Of a DNA stretch of 64,000 nt, positions 52,002-62,000 are shown piece after piece. Position 1 is the first letter of the stretch, and each line of letters starts with the position of its first letter. The translations under genes and the position numbers were made by a program. The notes beneath the pieces were generated by a model, which was given only the letters and a program-made list of their open reading frames with translations, searched no databases and was not told where the DNA came from. The DNA comes from Blastomussa wellsi. Taxonomy: Eukaryota > Cnidaria > Anthozoa > Scleractinia > Plerogyridae. The DNA lies in NCBI GenBank assembly GCA_947652115.1, contig OX393567.1, positions 18,160,101 through 18,224,100 of the forward strand, read 5' to 3'.

Positions 52002-52140
52002 TTCAACTGAAACGGGAATGTTATCAATCCGGCATTTTATGTGTTTGCACTTTCAAAGATTAGAGATTAAGATTCTTAACCAACGATTGAACTGAGCCTG
52101 TGTATTCCTACTTCATAAACCTTGAAACTCCACTGAGAAG
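52002..52140 (-). promoter_or_regulatory. 5' flank of copy G, shared with fragment H
   Basis: The block reading on the plus strand TTCAACTGAAACGGGAATGT, then CTTTCAAAGATTAGA, then TGAACTGAGCCTGTGTATTC matches 53145-53265 behind fragment H. This is a second promoter type in the cluster, distinct from that of B/D. Confidence 0.5.
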
Positions 52141-52904
52141 TCACGAGAACAACTGGAACATGCTTGGAGTTTTCATCATCTCAGGTTCAGTACGGGCAAA
52201 TATTAGTCCTATAAGAAATAAATGAAACTAAGAGGCTACTTTCGAAACACAAAATCTGAAAGAACTCATTTGATCCGTGTACAGAAAGTAGTCACAAATC
52301 TGGCAATTTTTCACAGCCCAAAACACTTTCGAACTTATTATGAATTCAGTCAGTTCCTTAGCATGAACAAGAAGCTCTGTGCAACTTATTACTTACAAGT
52401 ATAGTTTCCTGGAGGATCCGTTCCACTGCTGATAATTAGTATGGACCCTGTTTATCGATGCTGTTGACCTTAAAGGAACAATTTGTAAACGCAGTTGACA
52501 AAAATAAAAGATAAAAACAAAAATAACAAAATAATCTTTTACTTCTCCTTGCAGCCAAGAATTTAGCGGAAAATGGCCAGTGAATGCTTTTGATACACCA
52601 AAACAGCACGATCGACAGGTGAGACTTAAACTTGTCAGAATTCGTTTAGTTTCCTTCGTCTGAAATCCCGCAAAAATATTGCAATTTTGGGTAAAACCAG
52701 TAGCCTTTACTGGCTCTGCAGCTTTTTCATCGCTTGAATGACTGTAAACATCAGGATGATACTTACCGCGGTAAATAGTCCTTAAAATGGCCGCAATAAC
52801 CATATAAGGCTTTTATTTGTTTCTCCAGAAGGCTTTTTAGCTGAGACTATTATTCATTTGGGGCCATTTCTTTGGTTTCAAAAAAATCTGTTGCCATCGA
52901 TTAA
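52141..52904. other. Intergenic between copies G and H
   Basis: The minus ORF 52393-52803 has no family similarity or convincing composition. No repeat was recognised. Confidence 0.35.
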
Positions 52905-53150
52905 ACAAGAATTTATAACCCTTACTTTGAGACTGTTAGCCACTGGATAGTCCAAACTTGTAACTTCTCTGTTGCTGTATTGTTGATAAATAAGCTCATC
53001 AACAGGAAGATAATACCATTCTCGACCTGTGCCTAGTAGAGGATCGCAGCCAAAAGTTTCTGCCTTGAAGTCAGATCCTTCTGAGTTGTAGTGCTCTGTC
53101 ACGTCTGATAAAACTGAACACGATATGACCAAACACTTCTATCAGTTTCA
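52905..53150 (-). pseudogene. Cluster copy H: truncated 5' fragment, start codon lost
   Basis: LIEVFGHIVFSF is readable at ~53147-53111, then a frameshift leads into VTEHYNSEGSDFKAETFGCDP, YYLPVDELIYQQYSNREVTS and YPVANSLKVRVINSC, where similarity stops (~52905). The bases that hold the ATG in copy G are deleted. The YPVANSL segment groups it with copy A, while the 5' flank groups it with copy G. Not functional. Confidence 0.75.
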
Positions 53151-53265
53151 ACTGATAACGGAAATGTTTTCATTCCAACGTTTTATCTGAGTTTGCCCTT
53201 CAAAGAATCCAAATCGCTGATTGAGCTGAGCCTGTGAAATTCCTACTTAGCTATAACCCCTGAAT

Positions 53266-53928
53266 CACAATAAATGTGTCACAACCCGAAACTCTTTTCG
53301 AACTCCTTGTGAGTTCCGTCAGTTCCTGCCTGCGCCCCCGTGCATGGAGGGCTGAAACGCGAGATCGATTATGCTGTGTTCAGCTGAAGAATGAGAACTT
53401 TTAAAGCAATAGCAAATTTAAATTAAACGATTAAATCAAATTGTTCAATGCAAAGACCAAACATCCACGTGCTATTTCTAATTTAATCGAAAAGCAGTCG
53501 GAACACTTCGTTTTTTACGAGCATTTGCCGACAATGGATGTATGGATTTACTCTAGATGTAATGGTATGCTAACTTTAATTAGTTTCGATCTCGGATACG
53601 TTTGATCCTGTCGTTCCAAAACATTTTTTTATTCCTCTTATTTTCCCCCTGGATATGAGCCTCCTCACGTTTATAAGCCCAACCAAAACCCCTTATGAAG
53701 TTATATAAGCCTAGGGCACTCAATAGCCACTCAATAACAAATTTGAGGAATTCTTCTGATTTATCACTGAAGGCTCAGTGTCAATTGTTGTTGGGTTCTT
53801 CCTTGACGTCGGCTTTGTTGTTATTGTCAGCAGCTCCGTGGTTATCCTTGATGGGTTATGTCGGCGCTATCTTCGACTTTGTATTTGCTGTTGGCGGCTT
53901 GTTCTAGAGGTTCGTCACCGCTACTCTT
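53266..53928. other. Intergenic, no gene seen
   Basis: Unique-looking AT-rich DNA. The short overlapping ORFs at 53695-54079 come from the repeat that follows. Confidence 0.35.
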
Positions 53929-54427
53929 ATGGCGGCGGCGGCGCACGTTTCCGTTTCGTAAACGGTCGATGCCATTTTTTCGACACTTAGAATTTTTTTT
54001 GGGCTATCATCGAATTTTTTTACCCACAAAAAAAGAAAAATTGGTAGTCAATGACAAGAATCGAACCCTGAACCTCTGACAAGCCAACATCCCTATTTCA
54101 CCAGTACACTACCACTACACTACCAGGCCAATCCGCCAAATCCTCACAAAATTTCGTTATAAAACAAGACTTTCTTAGTATATATATTTTACTTATAGTA
54201 TTGCCCCACCCAACAAATAAAGCTAACCGCAAGCACACCAGTGTGAAATTGAACAATTAAGCATTTGGTAAGTGTGTATTAGTCTATCACCAGTTTCGAC
54301 CTAGTCCAGGCCTAAACTAGAGCGGATATAGCATCGCCCATTCCGAAAAGCTTGGTTACCAATTATGGCATCGACCGTTAAAAAATGGCACCGACCGTTT
54401 ACGAAACGGAAATTAGCGGCGGCGCCT
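53929..54427. mobile_element. MITE with ~48 bp inverted ends and a SINE inside
   Basis: The left end (CACGTTTCCGTTTCGTAAAC, then GGTCGATGCCATTTTTT) is mirrored at 54376-54427 (AAAAAATGGCACCGACCG, then TTTACGAAACGGAAATTAGC). A tRNA-like SINE head lies inside on the minus strand. Confidence 0.7.
54052..54135 (-). repeat. tRNA-like SINE head nested in a MITE
   Basis: The minus strand has A-box-like TGTAGTGGTAGTGTACTGG and B-box GGGTTCGATTC in tRNA spacing. The acceptor stem is not convincing, so this is not a tRNA gene. Confidence 0.5.
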
Positions 54428-54548
54428 TCGGCCATCGACCGAATTAACCATCATCCAAAGCAATAACACAGCCAGAAAAACATAAGTGGGTCTTGACATC
54501 TTTAGACTAAAACGACGCGCAAAATAGAATAATCAGCAGTTAGCCTAG

Positions 54549-55075
54549 TCATCATCATCATCATTTATTTATTTCGCCTAGTTTGTTAATGTTTCAAAAA
54601 TACGTAGAGTTTAATATATGACCTCTGGAAACCACCAGGCTTGTAGTTGGGCCATCTCGTACATCACAATATGTTAACAAAAGACAGTGTTACGAATGTG
54701 CGGCTTGGTCAAATTCATTGATTATTTTACTAAAAATTCTAGCAGTTTATTCTTAAAATTAGGAAACCTTGACAGAGTAGTGATTCTAGTAGGAAGAAGG
54801 TTCCAGATTTTTGGACCTTGAAAAAGAATTGAGAATTTTTTTGAGATGATACACTGTAATTATTGGCTGTTCTGGAGTCATAGCTATGGATTTGACTATT
54901 TGTAGAAAACAAGTTGAGAAACACCGGATCGGAGGTAACAGATTATTATGATAGTAATACATGAACTTAGCCAAATGTCTAAGATTCCTAGTTTGGAAAA
55001 TAAAGGAGCAGAGTGTGCTCTGTAGTCGGAATTTGTGATAGCTCGCACAGCCCTTTTTTGCAAGTAGTTGCTACT
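54549..55075 (-). mobile_element. Non-LTR retrotransposon 3' end, frameshifted RT C-terminus and (ATG)n tail
   Basis: On the minus strand, pieces in three frames line up as a LINE reverse transcriptase end: LQKRAVRAITNSDYRAHSAP, then LAKFMYYYHNNLLPPI, then NSQIHSYDSRTANNYSV, then GPKIWNLLPTRITTLSRFPN and a final KLLEFLVK stop at ~54725. A ~150 bp 3' UTR and an (ATG)n run at 54549-54567 follow. At least two frameshifts; inactive. Confidence 0.75.
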
Positions 55076-56430
55076 TCACCCGGATTAGGTATCCCAGGCC
55101 GAATAGTTGGGTCACATTGTACTATAGATTTCTTAGTCAAGAGCGTGCTTTACTGCTCTAAGACAAGTCAGTTAGGAATTACGATAGACGGCGTTTTAAG
55201 CTTGCATGAGTAAAAAAGGAAGCTGCGAAATAGGTCTTAGTTTAGAGCAGTAACAGCAAAGATCAATGTCTTGTAGTTCTTGCATTCGGAGAAAAATCTT
55301 CATTGTTTTCACTCTAACAGAAAACCACAAATAAAAACACTAAGGATGTAGAAATATTTGACCATATTTACATCAAAATTATTATCCTCAAGTGGTGTAC
55401 ACCTGAAGAACTTAAAAACATCATAATTTATTCTGATCAACGAATAATTAGTCACTTAGGACACAATTTCTACCCGTGTTAAGGTGGCTGATAACGATTT
55501 CCACTGTACCTCTGCAAAGCTCAAAACTGATTTACCATCATTTCAGTTTCCACCTTAGAAAGGAGATTCGAAACTTACCTATAGTTTCTTTTCTTAAATA
55601 CAAAACAGCAGTCCGCCGCCTTTGCAATTGCGGTCAAACGCTTTCCTTGTGCGATAATTAACAAGCCAACGCCCTGCGGCAAATGAACTTAAAGATTTTT
55701 TTAACGGAAAAAGGCGTTCAAAAACAACGAGGGTTTTGATAAACACGCCAATTTTCGATGAGTAGAAAATTTATTCAGTTGTGAAATATTTAAGCCCAAG
55801 ATTGGCCCACTTCAAGCAGCATGCAGCTGAACAAGTTATTAATTAGAATAAATTACAATATGCTGTTCAATCGGTAGTTGCACACTGCTTGACGGGTGTT
55901 AAAAAGTGTCACAATTGAATAAACTTGCTCGTCCAAACATTTTTTCTTCATTGAACTATTTAATGGCCAATCCATGCAAATTGATTGCCATGTTCCCCTG
56001 CGGTTAATAATAATAAAATGCCGAAATGAATACTCCAGCTCAATATTAAAGGATCGCTGTCGCGGTATTTTGGCGTCATTTTAAAATGCTGAAATATGTT
56101 CCTGCATCAGTGGAAACTCAGAAATAATGGACTATACCTTGAAAGTTGATTCCGGAGGCAAAAGCTTATAATCGAGGTTTTTCTTCGAGAAGTTTCTCAG
56201 GGAGGGGTTAGCAGTTTCACAGGAGAGTGAGCGAGGCCGGCAAGAGTGTCGGATCCTGTATTTACCTATGATCCCCATGCAGGGTGAAAAACAGTTGAAA
56301 AGCACTGCAAATACGGTAATGAGCATTTATTTGATGGTTCTCTGCGTTACATTATGCTTCGCGCCTTGTCACTAGTGTTGTGAAGAGTTATATACCAGGC
56401 AAATCGAAGCTTCAGCATCCCCTCAAGAAA
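55076..56430. other. Intergenic, no gene seen
   Basis: AT-rich DNA without recognised ORFs or clear repeats. Confidence 0.35.
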
Positions 56431-56925
56431 ATTAAGGCATGGCTTTCCCATTTACTGGATCAAAAACTCAGGGGGTGGTATATATTCTGAAGCTTTAGCC
56501 ACAACAATCTAAAACTTTGGCAAACTAATTAGTTTGCAAATGTTGTCAAATTATTTGAGTGACGTATGCAAATTGAGGAAAAAACGCACCAGCTTAAAAC
56601 ATCAGTCTAGGCAAGTCAAGAGGATAACAAAAAGGTCTGTGCCCGGACTTTGTTACATTGGTAAATATTTCAATAATTTCGAAAATAAACGGTATTTTGT
56701 ACTTGTGCTAAGTCCTCCTGAAAAAGGCGGGACAGTGTAATTAATGAGTCAAATATTCATAATAAAGAGATTATAAAGCTAACAGCAGCCTCCATAAAAT
56801 AATATTAAGTGGTGCCGTTTTGCTGAAAATATTTTTAGTTTGCCAGAATGTCATGGCTAAAGCCTCAGAAGATAGACCACCCCCTACGTTTTTTGATGCG
56901 AAAATGTGAGAGCCATGCCTTAATT
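56431..56925. mobile_element. Foldback MITE with ~75 bp inverted arms
   Basis: TTAAGGCATGGCTTTCCCAT through GAAGCTTTAGCCAC (56431-56507) mirrors 'catggctaaagcctcagaag' through 'gagagccatgccttaat' (56849-56925). A third, single arm is at ~31200-31310. Confidence 0.7.
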
Positions 56926-57304
56926 TTTTTGTGCCCATGGACATACTCTGGGCGTTTGACGCCTTTAGTTTTGCCTTCCCGGAGGAAGGGAATTTGACGA
57001 GTTTAGTCTTCCTAGGGTGAGGAATTTTATCCCTAACACATAGGGGGTGGGACAAATATTGACAATAATCATACCATCGTATCACTCGAGGAAGGGGGTT
57101 GGTCCTAGATGTTGTACATAAGACTGTGCATTGGATTATTATAAGCATATGATATTATTACTAGATGTTTTACATACGAGAATAACCATTTTACCACTTC
57201 AATTCGGGTATCACTAGGTGCTATATACTGATATCAGTATTATCTTATCACTATCACGTTGTGCAACGGCCGGATTCCTTTTGAGCATGTTATGATATTT
57301 CTTA

Positions 57305-57620
57305 CACAGTACGCACACGGTGATTGGATATTTTCTTACACAGTACGCACGTGGTGATTGGCTATTTTTGTTATAATATAATTTGGTTTTATCAACTGGG
57401 TTGATAATGTCAATTGGCCACCGTAAAGAGATTGATAAAAGTTGATAAAACCAAATTATATTGTTATACTTCCCACCGACGCAGCACCACAGTCTCTTTA
57501 GAAACTTACCCCCTCTATTTTTGTTATACAGTACGCACGCGGTGATTGGCTATTTTTTTACACAGTACGCACGCGGTGATTGGCTATTTTTTATACAGTA
57601 CGCACGCGGTGATTGGATAC
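57305..57620. repeat. ~30 bp tandem repeat (five units), interrupted by a PLE terminal repeat
   Basis: Unit: TTACACAGTACGCACGCGGT followed by GATTGGCTATTTT. Two units stand at ~57303-57368 and three at ~57528-57612. They are split by the PLE repeat at 57372-57525 (TTTTATCAACTGGGTTGATA through CTTTAGAAACTTACCCCCTC). Each unit contains GATTGG, an inverted CCAAT core. Confidence 0.75.
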
Positions 57621-59053
57621 TTCATGGCACACTTCCCGCGCGCTTTCCTTTTTTGATCTCGTTTGTTTTCTTCATCGATTTGTAGTCCTTGCTCTTCACG
57701 TTCTCCCCATAAATCGACGGGAAAAAACTGTCGGTATCTTTTACATTTTAGATTTCTGAGCAGTCGCCTTTTTTCCTTAGTCTCGAGTAGTCCGTCGAGC
57801 GTGAAGCAAAAAGAGAGCGCTGTCTTCCTTTCCTAAAAGGCTGGTTTTCATGAGAAGAACGGACACTGTCAGTTCTTCTTGTGCTTATGCTTATGCTTAT
57901 GTCGCCTTATATCGAGGTCTTTCCAAGTGAAAACAACATGAGAAAAACAAGTGTGTTTGTTCTTCTTATGCTCGTGCTTATGTCGTTATCATGCTTATGC
58001 TCGTGCGCTAGTGAAAACCAGCCTTAACGCTCGACGGACTAAAAAGCTAGGAAACTGCTCGTATTCTTTTTATATTGTCGTCTTAAGACGTCGCGTTCCT
58101 TTTGGTGAGCACCACGATCTCTGGCTAGTTCAGACATTTTAAGCGGAATTCACCCAAAACGAATGGACGTTCTTGAATCTGATAGGAGCTTCGTCATGGT
58201 TTGTACATATTTTGAAAATTTTAGCTCAAATTTTTCAAATCCGTCATTTGTAATCCGTCTCAATCTTCTCCATCCGTAACCATCCTTGTTCATTTTTGGT
58301 TTAGTATCACCTCTTCGGGGTTTTTATTCCTTTGTAACCTATTAGTTTGAGGTCTCCTTCAATTTGGTTCGTCACAAAAATGACTCAAAATATTGTGATA
58401 TAGCTCCTTCATAACTGGCCGAAGATGGTAGTTCCTTGTCGAATACTGATCAAAAGGATCGCAGCCTCTGCCGGGAGACGAGAATGTATCTTAAAATATG
58501 AAATCAAATTCGAAGAGAGGAGTATACCATACTAGCAATTACTGTGAGTACGTGGAATGCCGCGGCTAGGAGGTTGATGAAGAAACAGCGCCGATAATCG
58601 ACAATCCCATCCTCACAATCGCTGCTTAGATCAGTGGATCATTGAACCTAAGGCAATACACAATAACGCTACAATTTAAACCAGTATATAATATATTAGT
58701 ATATTAATATATAATATATTAGTTAATCCCAACTGTACGGTCAGCCTTTCTGTATTTAGTTCTTTTAACAAGTTATATTTGCTGATCAGATCCAACCAGG
58801 ATCCGGTGCCTTTGTATTGTCCGTTGGCCTTTTCTGAAATCAGTAGACAATAACGCTGCACTTAATACTGCGGGCGCAATGCAGACACGACTTAAAAATC
58901 CCGAACTCTGCGTATCTCAGTGGACATGATCAGCCTAGAAACTACGCAGCCGTTATTTGGAACGGCACGCAAGACTTGTGTTGCGTGTCGTACCAAATAA
59001 ATGATGCTTCCATCACGGTACTATGCTTTCGATGATATATGGTGCGGCAAATC
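57621..59053. other. Intergenic or 3' UTR region of the receptor gene
   Basis: Contains short 'gcttatgcttatg' repeats (57880-58010), and an AT palindrome-like tract at 58680-58725. No gene seen. The 3' UTR of the Cys-loop receptor should begin at 59053 and run left. Confidence 0.4.
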
Positions 59054-62000
59054 TCAGTCCAAAATTTCAATTCCATTTAAATAAACATACCAATACCCGG
59101 TGTTATAAATAATATACGTAAGAGGAAAAAGAATTCGGCTGGCAAAATCAATCTTCTCAGGACAGGTTCCCTTCATCCCACACTTGAATATGGAGAAGAG
59201 TTTTCCCCTCAGTGATTGTAAGAAGCTTCCATGTTCGTCAGAAAACTCGCCGGGTTCCTCGGAATTCGGTGTAGCTTCGTGAGCAGGTGTAGTTGTTGGT
59301 AAAGGAAGGACTTGTACTCTGCCCTTGGATTGGGACTTCGCAGGATCACCTGATATGGTCACAGTTTTGGAGTTCGGACGAAAATTTGGGTCTAGCTTGG
59401 TCAGCGACAATCGTGAGGAAGTGCTCTGTAAGGTAATGAGTATTTTAAAAGACTGGCGGAGAAAAATCCCGTGTTGATCTCAAGCGCGCTCTCCTTTATT
59501 GCGGGCGATGTAGCAGCTTCCCTAACATATAATGTGATTGGTTTGATACCCTAGCCCTAAACAAAAGACTCTTGAAAACAATAGAAGCTGCTTACAATAA
59601 CAAACAAAAGTAGTTTTGGATAGCTGCTATACTACCCTTTATTGCCGGTTTGCAACCAATCCCGAGAGACTCAAATGACAATGAGCGTGGCGGCCAGGTT
59701 GGATGACCAAACAAAAGAGGCCAATCAGAAATCTTTTGTTTCTGTCATCCAACATGGCGTCGATGACGTCACTTGCAAACCAAGAATACTTAAATCTAGC
59801 TTTATGGCGCTAGCTAGTTTTCTAACTGAAATCGACGGGCATCCACTGATGAAGGGCTGTGCCCGAAACGTCTGGACCCCAAAGTCAACTATGACACTTT
59901 TTACTCTTCAGAGAGAACTTTGATTGACATTTTATCGCAACCTCGTTCCCAGGGTCTTTTCCCTGGCTTCCCAAGCAAGGGAAAAGACCCTGGGATCGAG
60001 GTTGATTTTATCGTGAAATAGTTTTCTAAGGGGTGATCAGTCTGGGGGGCGGGATGGGAGGGGGTGAGGTGGTGCGGCCAGACCACTCTCCACACTCCAG
60101 ACCCTCTCTACAGGTCCATCTTTATCTCATTCTCTCAAGCAAGTGAGTCCATCTTTGCATGACCTTTCCTTGCCATTGGTATACAATCACACGAAGTTGC
60201 GGCAAACACGTTTTGATACATTTTATATTGACAGTTTACGTCCGCGTTTGATGTAAAAATTCTTCATTTACGGTGAATGCAGTGATTGTTTTCTCCACTT
60301 GTTTGATGTACCGTACCCCCTTTGGATAAAAGACACCTTCTGTGCCTTTCACATTGAAATTTAATGGAACCAGAGAATAACGTGGATTGCAGAATTAATA
60401 TGACCTCGTGGCAATGATGGCTGCATTTTTTCTTTTTGAATAATATATCTAGAAACTGGGTAGACTGAGCAGGAATAGGAGCCAGCCTGGTCTCTTGCAT
60501 TCTCGTCCCCATAGCCCTTTTCGTTTCTCTTAGCCGACAGGGCCTTGGCACGAAAAACGAAGGGCTCTGGAGACATACGATTTCCAGTCCGAGATTCTAG
60601 GACTTCCCGACTTCACGTATATAGCATTGATGTTTCTACATGTTGTATGTTGTAATAAGGCGGTCGGCGAACATTTTGATTTCCGTTTAAAATTTCTTTG
60701 TTCTCAACAGCCAATAAAAAATTCTATTTTTTTTGAAAATCGTATGTCCCCAGAGCCCTTCGTTTTTCGTGCCAAGGCCCTGCCGGCTAAGAGAAACTAA
60801 AAGGGCTATGGGGACGAGAATGGGTCTCTTGGCACTCTCGTCTAAAGGGGGTCTGGGCTCCATTGTGAGCGATGACATCTGGTCTACATCGATATCTCCG
60901 AAGAGAGAACGCCAAGGGACTAGGGAACGTCTAGGGAATCGAATTTTATGAGAATGAAATACAAACCGGTTCGTGTATTTCCAATCCTTCGTTTTCCATC
61001 CCGTATTCTTCGCTTTCTTTCCTTTTTATCTCTTTGGAAGCCAGCCTCTCCACCATTACACACTCCACCAGCGACAAGAAGATGAAAAGGAATGACGTCA
61101 TTAGATACCAGTCTACCCCCTTTACATAGCTCACCTGCAAACCGTCAGAGTATCAGTATAGTTACAGTCGTCAAAACTATAAGTTTTCGTAAGAAAAAAT
61201 AATAGTAAAATTTATTTCAAGCAAATTGTTATATGTTACATATTAACCAACAAAACTAGTTTGATTATTTTTAACTCAGCACGCAATACATGCATAGGAT
61301 TATACTAAGATGCTAGACTGCTATGCGAAAACAATAATCGTTATTTGTTTAGATCTACAACTCACGATAGCGTAGTGCGCAGTAACAAATTTTTCCCAGT
61401 TCAGAAGCAATTTCCCGAATTCTCTCGCCCTAAAACAACGTTGAAATATTTTCGCATGGTTGGACGAATAGAAATCAACATTGTATGCATTAGCGCAGGG
61501 GAGGGGAAGGTCAAGACAATGACAATCTTTCTTCTAAAAGATGAAGTTTCTCAGGAATTTTTCCCCGCAATGTAGGTGGATATTGAGCAACTCGTTCACA
61601 GAGCCCAATATCGTTTTTTTGCCTGCCTAATTCCGATCTAGAAAGTCCGCGATTCACGGACTTCGGTTGTTCAAACCCAAACAGATCATTTGGAATTGAG
61701 CACACTGCGCGAGCTTTGGGGGTGGAAGTCAAAATAGCCTTTATGCGCGTTTACGTCTCAATTACCATTTTCACCACCACGCCTCACTTTCGAGGTGCAA
61801 ACTTGTAAATTTTGTCATGAACTAATTCCCAAAGCAGCAAAGATGAAAAGATTATCCACGTGAAACCTGCAAGGTGGCTTCGTGGTGAATATTGAGCCTA
61901 TAATGTCTTCATTCATAAGGCCTATTGTATATGTTCTTGCTCTTATGTGACAGATAAATAAAGAGCTCAAACCTTGGGCAGCATTGCGTTGACATAACCC

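Noticed and set aside
60264..60951. Several overlapping 60-95 aa ORFs
   Set aside because: They arise from the inverted arms of the MITE at 60497-60823.
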